Source of the DNA: Bacteroidota bacterium
GTDB lineage: Bacteria; Bacteroidota; Bacteroidia; Chitinophagales; Chitinophagaceae
Direction of reading: 5' to 3'
DNA: 64,000 bases
Assembly: GCA_016711825.1 (NCBI GenBank)
Contig: JADJSG010000010.1
Span: forward strand, 36,001-100,000
Below the pieces are notes generated by a model. It did not search any database. It was not told the DNA's origin and saw only the letters and a list, made by a program, of their open reading frames with translations. Position numbers and translations under genes: made by a program. Below, piece after piece: positions 1 to 7,731 of the stretch (position 1 is its first letter; the number at the start of each line of letters is the position of its first letter).

Positions 1-2
1 AT

Positions 3-137
3 AATACCCAATTATGTGTTGCTGCCAACCTCACTGCAACAGATGAGCATATTGTGGCACAAATGATAAAAGATTGGAAAAAAGTTAAACTCAATTATCA
101 CAAAATTCCAGCCGTTTTTTTATTGTATGCGCAATAA
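3..137 (+). CDS. 3' end of an unidentified gene (partial, enters from left edge)
   Basis: An open frame runs in from the left edge and stops at TAA 135-137. It encodes a 44-residue tail ending in KIPAVFLLYAQ. No start codon lies in the window. The tail is moderately charged with a hydrophobic end and looks protein-like, but 44 open codons could also occur by chance in one of six frames. No family is recognised. It would be convergent with the minus-strand gene ending at 215. Confidence 0.35.
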   Translation, partial: NTQLCVAANLTATDEHIVAQMIKDWKKVKLNYHKIPAVFLLYAQ

Positions 138-214
138 TAGTGTACATAGCAATCATTTTCTTAAATAGGGTCTGCTTAGAATTAAAATAGACTTATAACC
201 GACGCTCGTTGGTC

Positions 215-637
215 TTACAAACCAATATTCGGATTGGCATCACTTACATGTTCAATTCGGTCTACTATATATTGTCCAACATTTTGATTGCCTTCTTTAC
301 TATTATAGTTTTCACCGCGCCAAGGCAAGCATTTACGATATTGAATATAATGCAGTTTTACATTCTTACCGAGTATCTTATTTAAACTATCTGATAGGGC
401 AATATCAGTCACCGAAAAAGATAAATTATTTGTATTAATGACCCCGCCTTGCATAGAACGAAGTCCTGGCTGTATAATTTCGCCTTCATAAGTCTTAAAG
501 ACATTCCCTTTTCTTGAAAATTTATATAAAATACCTTCACGCGAACCATCACTATAGGGGTTATAATAAAACCAATAGATATAACCAGTGGCAAAAAGTA
601 TAAGAAACAGCAAAGATAAAAAGATTACTTTTTTCAT
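215..637 (-). CDS. Small membrane-anchored protein of unknown function
   Basis: This is a 140-residue protein with one N-terminal hydrophobic segment (about residues 4-24) and a soluble, probably periplasmic, remainder. The stretch FSRKGNVFKTYEGEIIQPG and the ending around YIVDRIEHVSD resemble a conserved short Bacteroidota family. As I recall, some database entries of that family carry the name 6-phosphogluconate dehydrogenase. This protein is far too short and has no Rossmann fold, so that name should not be transferred. The ATG at 635-637 directly precedes the hydrophobic segment, which supports the start. Function unknown. Confidence 0.75.
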   Translation of the reverse strand: MKKVIFLSLLFLILFATGYIYWFYYNPYSDGSREGILYKFSRKGNVFKTYEGEIIQPGLRSMQGGVINTNNLSFSVTDIALSDSLNKILGKNVKLHYIQYRKCLPWRGENYNSKEGNQNVGQYIVDRIEHVSDANPNIGL

Positions 638-700
638 TTATTTATATTAGGATGCAAATTTAATTGATTAAGTCTATAGCGCAATAGGTTTTATTTTGCT

Positions 701-708
701 TATTTTTG
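701..708 (+). promoter_or_regulatory. Possible Bacteroidota -7 element (TATTTTTG)
   Basis: TATTTTTG fits TAnnTTTG and lies 10 nt before the ATG at 719. No TTTG was found at the usual -33 spacing, so this is a weak call. If real, the mRNA would be almost leaderless. Confidence 0.3.
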
Positions 709-718
709 AAATAAAAAA

Positions 719-1828
719 ATGAAAGTCCTTTTTTTATTTCTTTTTAGTTGTATGTTTTGCTTCGTTCATGCACAACATCAGACGGTGACTCTCAAACTAA
801 ATGCCTTAAACAATAAGAAAGAAATCCCCTTTTATATACAAAAAGTCATTTTTGCAAATACCGTTTCAGATACTATTGGTATGATTGCAACAGACAAAAA
901 CAAAGGAAACACGTATGCATTGCTTGATAAAAACAAAGCGGATGCAATCACACAATTGATACATGATCAATTTATACAAGATAAAAAAAATACACCCATC
1001 GTACTTCAAATAAAAAAAATGCATATTTCTCCCACCGTTAAAGGGAAATTTAACTATACAGATACTTTCTATTTTCAAGGTGAATTTATGGGCATTGTAA
1101 ACAATGAGCAAGTGCCCTTATTTACTTTCAACGCGTCCAATCCTTTTGGCACTTTCGAAATGGCAGATCAAGTTTTAGCCAATTATATTTCAAGAGCCCT
1201 CACTTCATCCATTTTAAAATTTAAAGCTTCTTTTGAAAATAAAAAAGAATGGCAACAAACATTTAAAAACGCTGAAAACCAATACCAGAAACCTATTGAA
1301 GTTCGTATACATTACAATAAATCCTTATCGACCGATACCATTTTTTGCAATACAAACAAAAAACTCACATGGAACGATTTTCAGGAATTAAAATGGCCTA
1401 GCAAAAACATCACAGAGGAAAACATCAAATCAGGCTCTGCCAAATTTATTCTAACCTACAAAGCTTCTTCAGAAGAATCCAACAAACAAATTAAATTAGA
1501 CATTTACATTTATGCATTTTTTAATAAAAAAAATAGCTGGAAACCATCAAATATTAGCAACGATCAATGGCTTTACTATCAACAAGGTCATTTTGATATT
1601 TGTACCTATTACGGAACAAAACTGACCAATGAAATGAAGAATTATCAATTTAGCATAGGCTCTTTTAGAGCTGAAATGAATACGATTTTCAATAATGTTT
1701 ATACCGAATATAAAACATTACGAAAACAATATGAAACCGAAACCGCATCCGGTAGCATCGATTCGCAAAATAAAATTTGGTTTACAAAAATCAATGAACT
1801 GAATAAAAGTAATACCGACTTAAAATAA
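719..1828 (+). CDS. Secreted protein of unknown function
   Basis: This is a 369-residue protein with a clear signal peptide: Met-Lys, a hydrophobic core over residues 3-16, and a cut likely after VHA before QHQT. The mature part is rich in Lys, Asn and Thr, with no membrane segment and no recognised domain. Central residues about 225-320 (containing NKKLTWNDFQELKWP and WLYYQQGHFDICTYYGTKL) recall the DUF922-like/secreted zinc-protease-like proteins of Bacteroidota. A DUF922 protein usually has an HExxH-like H...E pair; here HFDIC replaces it, so the match is only suggestive. No type IX sorting domain is present. It stands alone, convergent with 1982-2494. Confidence 0.75.
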   Translation: MKVLFLFLFSCMFCFVHAQHQTVTLKLNALNNKKEIPFYIQKVIFANTVSDTIGMIATDKNKGNTYALLDKNKADAITQLIHDQFIQDKKNTPIVLQIKKMHISPTVKGKFNYTDTFYFQGEFMGIVNNEQVPLFTFNASNPFGTFEMADQVLANYISRALTSSILKFKASFENKKEWQQTFKNAENQYQKPIEVRIHYNKSLSTDTIFCNTNKKLTWNDFQELKWPSKNITEENIKSGSAKFILTYKASSEESNKQIKLDIYIYAFFNKKNSWKPSNISNDQWLYYQQGHFDICTYYGTKLTNEMKNYQFSIGSFRAEMNTIFNNVYTEYKTLRKQYETETASGSIDSQNKIWFTKINELNKSNTDLK

Positions 1829-1857
1829 GAACTGGTTCAAAGGATATCCACACAGAA

Positions 1858-1957
1858 GTTATACCAAATGTATTTATCTGAAAATAGCGGTATCATACAT
1901 ACACACATTACATTTAAGCTGGTAACAATTGGGCCCTCTTTTATAAATCGTTGATAT
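1858..1957 (+). repeat. Interspersed MITE-like element, copy A
   Basis: This is one of three related 100-110-bp elements (others at 32009-32119 and 35148-35257). Shared blocks are TATACCAAATGTATTTAT at the left end, a central CGGTAT, the block CACATTACATTTAAGCT, and a right end ending CGTTGATAT. It lies between two convergent genes. This copy is the most degraded: the TAGTCTGA block is shortened to CTGA and the right end has TTGATAT where copy C has TTGGTATA. Confidence 0.7.
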
Positions 1958-1981
1958 GAATCTACATTTAGAGAGAGCGTA

Positions 1982-2494
1982 TTAAAATTCTTTATTATCT
2001 TTTTTGCAATACCATTTCGGGTCACAGCCTGTCAAAATACATCCACCCAATCGTATTTTCCCCTGTTCATTTTTTTTACGCATTTTATCACTGGGGTATC
2101 CATATATAATTGGGATTACCTTATTTTTCTTCAAACATATTGGACAATTTGATTTCATATCTGAGTATTTACAAAATGTTGGATAAAGAATGTTCACATA
2201 CGTTATAGAATCTTTCTTAAATGGAATATCATAAACAATGGTATCTTGATACCCACTAGCATAAAAAAGAAAAGATTGACTACCTACAGGTATACAGTCC
2301 ATAAAATAGTTTCCTAAAGAATCTGTATAAGTTGATATATTGTTTTTATTTGGGAAACCAAGAAGTTGTATTTCCGCAAATTTTACATTGGTTTTCTTAA
2401 CCTGATCATATAAGTGTCCAGCAATAGAGCATTGAGCATTTGTTGTCAAATGGGGATATAAAATAAGCATTAATATTATTGTAATAATTTTCAA
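1982..2494 (-). CDS. Secreted carboxypeptidase-regulatory-like domain protein with C-terminal zinc-ribbon-like module
   Basis: This is a 170-residue protein. Residues 1-20 form a signal peptide ending TNA. Residues about 22-100 look like a CarboxypepD_reg-type beta-sandwich (SIAGHLYDQVKKTNVKFAEI, then TDSLGNY and SGYQDTIVYD), a fold common in Bacteroidota surface proteins. The C-terminal part carries CPIC (117-120), VIPIIYGYP, then LGGC (152), GCDP (157) and WYC (161-163). This matches a widespread small ribbon-like domain with the pattern CPxC...VxPIxYG...LGGC...PxWxC. Metal binding is inferred. No obvious partner gene. The stop lies 25 nt from repeat copy A. Confidence 0.75.
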   Translation of the reverse strand: MKIITIILMLILYPHLTTNAQCSIAGHLYDQVKKTNVKFAEIQLLGFPNKNNISTYTDSLGNYFMDCIPVGSQSFLFYASGYQDTIVYDIPFKKDSITYVNILYPTFCKYSDMKSNCPICLKKNKVIPIIYGYPSDKMRKKNEQGKIRLGGCILTGCDPKWYCKKDNKEF

Positions 2495-2530
2495 TACTTC
2501 TGATTTGTAATTTGCCCCTAATACCTGTTA

Positions 2531-3280
2531 CTAAGTCAAATCTATATTTTTTAAATAATAATCCTTCATAATTCCATGTACCTTTTGCTTGAGCATTTCA
2601 GTATCCTTTACCTCTAATCCTTCTGTAGAAACCTCTGGCAAAAAATGAAATTGAATTTTATGTGGCCAGGCCCATAACTTTTTAGTGGGATGTAATATTT
2701 TTTTTGTTCCAAATATCAACCCCGGTATAATAGGTTTCTGTGCTTCAATAGCCACTTTAAATGCACCATCGTAAAACCTTGCCAATGGTTCACTTGTTTT
2801 ATTTCTGGTTCCTTCAGGAAATAAACATAAATGCAAACCCTTGTTTAACGCTTCAATCATTTTAGGGAAACTATCTTTTCTACTTTGTGCATCTTGTCGG
2901 GTGACCAATATAGATCCCGCCTTGTATATATATCCAAAAATAGGAATACTTGCCATTTCTATTTTAGCAAGTGTTCTGTTAGGCCCTGGTATGCCCGGAG
3001 ATGAAACAGGCACATCTGCTAAAGTATTATGATTAAGGGTTACTACATAGTTTTTACCTTTTAAAAAATGATGTCTTCCCACATGTTTAACTGGACAAAA
3101 TATCATGGGCATGTATATACCCATCCAAATTTGAAATGAATATTGAACAGCCTTAGAAAATGTATTATCGGAAGCAAATGTTTTAAATAAAAAAATTACA
3201 ACGGCCACCGGTATCATGGTAATGGCAAATAGCAACATGCCATAAATGAAATAAATTCTTGCTAAAATATCTTTAATCAA
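2531..3280 (-). CDS. plsC: 1-acyl-sn-glycerol-3-phosphate acyltransferase (PlsC-type)
   Basis: This membrane enzyme transfers an acyl chain to lysophosphatidic acid in phospholipid synthesis. Visible motifs are the catalytic HX4D box (HNTLAD), the glycerophosphate-binding FPEGTRNK box, and the later GxxxPIIPGLI segment. An N-terminal hydrophobic segment (YGMLLFAITMIPVAVVIFLF) anchors it. The frame is open back to an ATG at 3343, but that ATG sits inside the terminator hairpin of the preceding gene. The TTG at 3278-3280 (giving M-IKDILARIYFIYGM) is preferred, with the ATG at 3236-3238 as the other choice. It lies downstream of the terminator of 3381-7577, so it probably has its own promoter. 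The family is clear; the exact substrate is inferred. Confidence 0.85.
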   Translation of the reverse strand: MIKDILARIYFIYGMLLFAITMIPVAVVIFLFKTFASDNTFSKAVQYSFQIWMGIYMPMIFCPVKHVGRHHFLKGKNYVVTLNHNTLADVPVSSPGIPGPNRTLAKIEMASIPIFGYIYKAGSILVTRQDAQSRKDSFPKMIEALNKGLHLCLFPEGTRNKTSEPLARFYDGAFKVAIEAQKPIIPGLIFGTKKILHPTKKLWAWPHKIQFHFLPEVSTEGLEVKDTEMLKQKVHGIMKDYYLKNIDLT

Positions 3281-3330
3281 AATCGAAAAATTAGTTATGT
3301 CTGTAAAATTAATTGAATAACTCAAATAAA

Positions 3331-3363
3331 AAAAACCGTTCATGTTTATGAACGGCTTTTTTT
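3331..3363 (-). terminator. Rho-independent terminator of the 3381-7577 gene
   Basis: A perfect 8-bp stem, CCGTTCAT (3336-3343) paired with ATGAACGG (3348-3355), has a 4-nt loop and A/T runs on both sides. It sits 18 nt after the stop of the large minus-strand gene and reads into a U-tract on that strand. Confidence 0.85.
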
Positions 3364-3380
3364 AGTTATTCAATGAGAGA

Positions 3381-6300
3381 TTAATTTTTTCTTACTGTTT
3401 GGCTAAACTGTAAGCCTTTGCTATTAGTGATTTTTATCATATATACACCATCAGCCAATCCTTCCATATTGATATCACTTTTGTTGTTGCCTGCTTGTAA
3501 TTGCATATCTACTGCACGCACTACCCTACCTGTGGCATCCATTATTTTGATGTTTGCTACACTTGCTTTAGGTGTGTTGATTTCAACATTCAATTGTGTA
3601 TTGACAGGATTTGGATACAAGTTTACCACTGTTTCATCACCATGATACACATTCAATACTTTGCTGTAACTGATATTGCCGTCAAGGTCAACCTGTTGTA
3701 AACGATAGTAATTATTGCCTACATAAGGTGTTTGATCAGTGTAATCATATGAAAGCGTTACTGTGCTGTTTCCATTCACAGCTTGACTGGCAATAGCTGC
3801 TGATAATGACTGGAACGATTTGCCATCTCGGCTATGCTCTACCACAAAGTGACTATTGTTTTGTTCACTCGATGTGGTCCATTGCAACAAAGATGTATTG
3901 CTTACTTTTTTACCGGTAAAACTCAATAAGCTCACTGGCAATGGCACATTGCCAGGATTGGCAGCATGCGCATAAAAATAAGAGAAGCTGTCTACAGGGA
4001 AACATACCGTCCATACTGTAGTGCCGGGATCGTAACTTGTGGTGATATTTGCATTCGGAATGGCAATGGCTGTATGACCAATATCCATGATATCACCATT
4101 GTCAACTTTCGAAATCGCCAAGTTGATATTCGGGGTTATCTGAGGCCATCCATTCAACAATGAAAACGAATTGAATTGTGCAAAATCATCTTCTAAGAAG
4201 TATAAACAAACCGTTGCACTGGTTTGTGCAGAAGGAGTAATTTGATAATGACGATTTACATAAGGCTGTCCATTATGGACTTGTGGACTTGCATCAATCC
4301 ATTCGCAAACTTGCGTACTACCCAAACTGGTTCCATTGGCCACATCGGTGATATGAACTATTCGTTTGCAATCGGCTGGGTTGTATAAAGTATCGGTATT
4401 ACCATCGGTCAATGTAAAGGTATTGCAACCCACAAAACCAGGGATTGAATAATTAAGAATATCCTGATTGGCAATCAGATTTCCTGCGGTCGACAAGGTG
4501 ATTAAAGCAATCGCAGTATCGCTACAAACCGGTGTTGTATTGGTGGCAATCACAATATATACTGTGTCTGTAACTGTAATATTGTGTGGGTTTGGATGTG
4601 GAATTGTACAAGCAGGATCAGTGAAATATAAGGTATCGCTTCCTGGAGGTACTGTTGTAAATGGATCAATAAGGGTAGCCACATCGATAGAAGCAGGCGC
4701 ACAAGCATTACCTGTTAAATACAATGCAGGAAACTCAGGTTGACCATTAACCTGAAGCATGAGGGTATCGCTTGAATAACAACCAAAACCATTGCTTACT
4801 TTTGAATACACAAAGGTAGTACCTGTGGTATCAGCTGTTGGTGTAGGGAGTAAATAGAACAATCCTTGATCGCCATAATATTGAACCGTCAACCCTGGTA
4901 CATTGCCTGATACTCCACCATCGGCAGTGGTCAAATCAAAAATAGCTCCATTACTTCCAGCAGGACTTTCACACAAGGCAATCGTATCCTGATAAGCCAA
5001 AGGGGTTGGGTCAATCACTAAGTTAACAGGTACACGACAAGTAGAAGAACCTACGCAAGCAGCATAGAAAGTTGTAGTACCCGGTGTATTTGAATTGGTA
5101 ATACCACTTCCTGGCGTTGTAATCGGATTGAAAGGTGAAAGACTATATAAGTTACCACCACCAACGGCTACATTATACCACTCAAACGAAGAAGGTACAT
5201 ATTGGTAATAGATTTTAAGTTTTACCGTAGTGGGAGACCCAGCATTTACACCAATATCTGAAGTATTAAAGTTGTCGTTCCAGGTCTCAAAATATCCAAT
5301 ATTAATAGGACTGTTAGGAGCTAAAGTACTATACATATTCGATAATTGAGCAGGAGTGATATGACGTGTATTGGTAAAATTAGCGTTGTTACCTGTAGAC
5401 AGTCCTGCCAAAACGATATTGCCTGCATTTACATTATAACCTTGTGGACAAGGAGCAAATAAATTGGGTGCTATAGGTGAACCACTATAAAGTATAAATC
5501 GCGGTTCTGTAATAAAATTAGAAGATAAGTTGGTAACCGTTAAAACAGCATTTTGGGTAAAGGAAGCACCAATAGGCAAATTAGGTAATATGGCATTTGC
5601 AAAGTTGCCTGCATATTGATTGGCACAACCCGCACCTGGAACCGTTTGGGAAGTACCTCCCGTTGTTGCACCCGTATTATCAGGTACCGGGGTAAAATTA
5701 AATACTACTTCTACTGAATCATTGATAGGTGTGGCACAACCACTTACGGTTAGCCCTTGACCAAATAAGATATTATCGTATTGACAAAGATGAAAATCAG
5801 GACCAGCTGTTGGGCGATAATTGATACGGACAATAGCGCTTTGCAATGAATCATTTTGTAAATTGCCATTTACTACGCCACCAGCATTACCGATAGAAAG
5901 GGTTGTATTTAAATAATAAGTGCCCCCAGCATACATATTGACACCTGGAATTAACACAGCCGCTGCGTTACCACCAAAAGGCGACAAGGTAATCGCAGGA
6001 TTTACATTACCATAATAATAGTTTACACCCAATGGACCAGTCACAGCCAGGGTGCAAGTAATAGGATTCGTAGCCACAACAATAGGATTAGAACCATAAT
6101 TAGTGATAGATGCCACAATACTTTGATTGGCACTGTAACAGTTGCCAGCAGCCCCACTAATTGCAGTTACTGCAGGGTCATGTGGCGAAGGTGGTACAAT
6201 ATTTACTAAATAATCTTCCGCTTCTCCCCAACCACTATTTGTAGGACCACATGCTTGTGCACTCGTCATTTGAGCATCATCACCCCCTCTCAAACGCATT

Positions 6301-7577
6301 CTGGTAATACCAGGTTGAGCCCCTATAGGAGGTGTAATAGATAAGGTGTGAACCCCATTGGGCCCTGCATTGGTATTGGGTGTGAAATATTCTGTGGCAT
6401 CAAAAGCGCCATTATGATCAAAATCGATCCAAACACCTAAGTACTGTACACCGTCAGCTCCATGGGTAACCGTTAAAGTAGAAGCTAATCCAATATACAA
6501 TACTGGAGTGGCTAAGGTATTATTTACTTGTAATGGCGTATAATCTACCCAATATGGTAATGGGTTGTTGGCGGCAGCGGTATTATTTACTAAAGTACCT
6601 AAAGTAACATTGGTTATATTATCTGCGGCTCCTCCACTTACATAAGTAGGCACACACCAACAATTGTTTGTTGGACTCCAAGGTTGCACTATGGCAGCTG
6701 CTGAAGCAATTGAAGTATCAAAACCGCCTCCAGGGTTTGTACAGGTTACAATACAACGGTAGTAATTGGTTGAGCCTGGTGCTGGAATATAACTATAGGG
6801 TACCGTGGTAGCACCAGGTAGTATAGTATAGGATCCAGGTAAACCAGTAGGTGATTGCAACCATTGAAATGTCAAACCTGCTGCATTGGTTTGTCCTGTT
6901 AGATTCAGGGTCACAGGCAATCCTGGACAAGGGTTTGAAGGTGCAGCAGATGCTGTACCACCAGTAGGTGTACCTGCACATGGTGTACCAAGTATATTTA
7001 AGGTTACAGAACCAGTAAATGAACGTGGATTATTGCCAGGTGTTGGATAGGCTCCAGCCCAACCAACATATTGACCTGCAATTTGATAATCGCCAACTAA
7101 TAAATTTACACCTGTATTGGAAAAAATATTGGGGGTTGGCCCAGGTGCTGTGGTGTAGTTTAATGTAAAAGTGGGTGTTGCGACATAAAATCGATAAGTC
7201 GTATTTCCAGGAATGGTAAAAGACAAAGCTGGAAATAATACGGTTTGTGTTGCAGCCGCCACTGATACCGGATTGGTTGCAATTAAACTCCAGGTAGGAC
7301 CAGCAACAGTACCTGGCGCTCCGGATATAGAAGTAGCAGAGTACCACAATTCAGCATTACCAGACGCAGCCGAAGTAAAATAGTGAGATACAGATGTCAA
7401 TACCGCAGGATAAGGATTGGTATTTTGAATTACAAAACATACACTATTGAAACCATTATTGCCAGAATATCCGACGCCTAATGTTTGGGTGTTAAAAGAA
7501 ATGATTTGTGCCTGAGCATATCCTCCTAGCAAACAAATCATCGCTGTAAAAAGAATTTTTGTAAAAAATCTATGCAT
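3381..7577 (-). CDS. Large secreted surface protein with GEVED domain and type IX sorting domain
   Basis: This is a 1,398-residue protein with a signal peptide (cut near GYAQA-Q). Residues about 24-195 form a beta-rich N-terminal module. An Ig/PKD-like module follows around 200-295. A GEVED-type domain covers about 330-455, shown by GVWIDFDHNGAFDATEYF, MRLRGGDD and GWGEAEDYLV. Several Ig-like modules rich in Gly, Asn, Thr and Pro come next. A fibronectin-like segment begins near PLPVSLLSFTGKK (LLQWTTSSEQNNSHFVVEHS). The last ~80 residues form a type A sorting domain (VNLYPNPVNTQLNVEI, GLADGVYMIKIT). It would be exported through the SprA complex and anchored or released at the surface. It probably acts in adhesion, which is inferred. 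Its own terminator follows. Confidence 0.85.
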   Translation of the reverse strand: MHRFFTKILFTAMICLLGGYAQAQIISFNTQTLGVGYSGNNGFNSVCFVIQNTNPYPAVLTSVSHYFTSAASGNAELWYSATSISGAPGTVAGPTWSLIATNPVSVAAATQTVLFPALSFTIPGNTTYRFYVATPTFTLNYTTAPGPTPNIFSNTGVNLLVGDYQIAGQYVGWAGAYPTPGNNPRSFTGSVTLNILGTPCAGTPTGGTASAAPSNPCPGLPVTLNLTGQTNAAGLTFQWLQSPTGLPGSYTILPGATTVPYSYIPAPGSTNYYRCIVTCTNPGGGFDTSIASAAAIVQPWSPTNNCWCVPTYVSGGAADNITNVTLGTLVNNTAAANNPLPYWVDYTPLQVNNTLATPVLYIGLASTLTVTHGADGVQYLGVWIDFDHNGAFDATEYFTPNTNAGPNGVHTLSITPPIGAQPGITRMRLRGGDDAQMTSAQACGPTNSGWGEAEDYLVNIVPPSPHDPAVTAISGAAGNCYSANQSIVASITNYGSNPIVVATNPITCTLAVTGPLGVNYYYGNVNPAITLSPFGGNAAAVLIPGVNMYAGGTYYLNTTLSIGNAGGVVNGNLQNDSLQSAIVRINYRPTAGPDFHLCQYDNILFGQGLTVSGCATPINDSVEVVFNFTPVPDNTGATTGGTSQTVPGAGCANQYAGNFANAILPNLPIGASFTQNAVLTVTNLSSNFITEPRFILYSGSPIAPNLFAPCPQGYNVNAGNIVLAGLSTGNNANFTNTRHITPAQLSNMYSTLAPNSPINIGYFETWNDNFNTSDIGVNAGSPTTVKLKIYYQYVPSSFEWYNVAVGGGNLYSLSPFNPITTPGSGITNSNTPGTTTFYAACVGSSTCRVPVNLVIDPTPLAYQDTIALCESPAGSNGAIFDLTTADGGVSGNVPGLTVQYYGDQGLFYLLPTPTADTTGTTFVYSKVSNGFGCYSSDTLMLQVNGQPEFPALYLTGNACAPASIDVATLIDPFTTVPPGSDTLYFTDPACTIPHPNPHNITVTDTVYIVIATNTTPVCSDTAIALITLSTAGNLIANQDILNYSIPGFVGCNTFTLTDGNTDTLYNPADCKRIVHITDVANGTSLGSTQVCEWIDASPQVHNGQPYVNRHYQITPSAQTSATVCLYFLEDDFAQFNSFSLLNGWPQITPNINLAISKVDNGDIMDIGHTAIAIPNANITTSYDPGTTVWTVCFPVDSFSYFYAHAANPGNVPLPVSLLSFTGKKVSNTSLLQWTTSSEQNNSHFVVEHSRDGKSFQSLSAAIASQAVNGNSTVTLSYDYTDQTPYVGNNYYRLQQVDLDGNISYSKVLNVYHGDETVVNLYPNPVNTQLNVEINTPKASVANIKIMDATGRVVRAVDMQLQAGNNKSDINMEGLADGVYMIKITNSKGLQFSQTVRKN

Positions 7578-7653
7578 AATTTTATTTTTTGATAAAATTA
7601 CAGTTGCATTTCTTCTAAAAAAAGAATTTTAACTAAAAAAATAAGGTGAATTG

Positions 7654-7661
7654 CAAAAATA
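7654..7661 (-). promoter_or_regulatory. Possible -7 element (TATTTTTG) for the 3381-7577 gene
   Basis: On the minus strand TATTTTTG fits TAnnTTTG and lies 76 nt before the ATG at 7577. No good TTTG exists 19-21 nt further upstream. Confidence 0.4.
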
Positions 7662-7731
7662 TGACTCCTAAATGACAATCAATTCAAAAGATATAGTGTA
7701 AATATGTGTTTATTTAATCTAATAATTTGAA

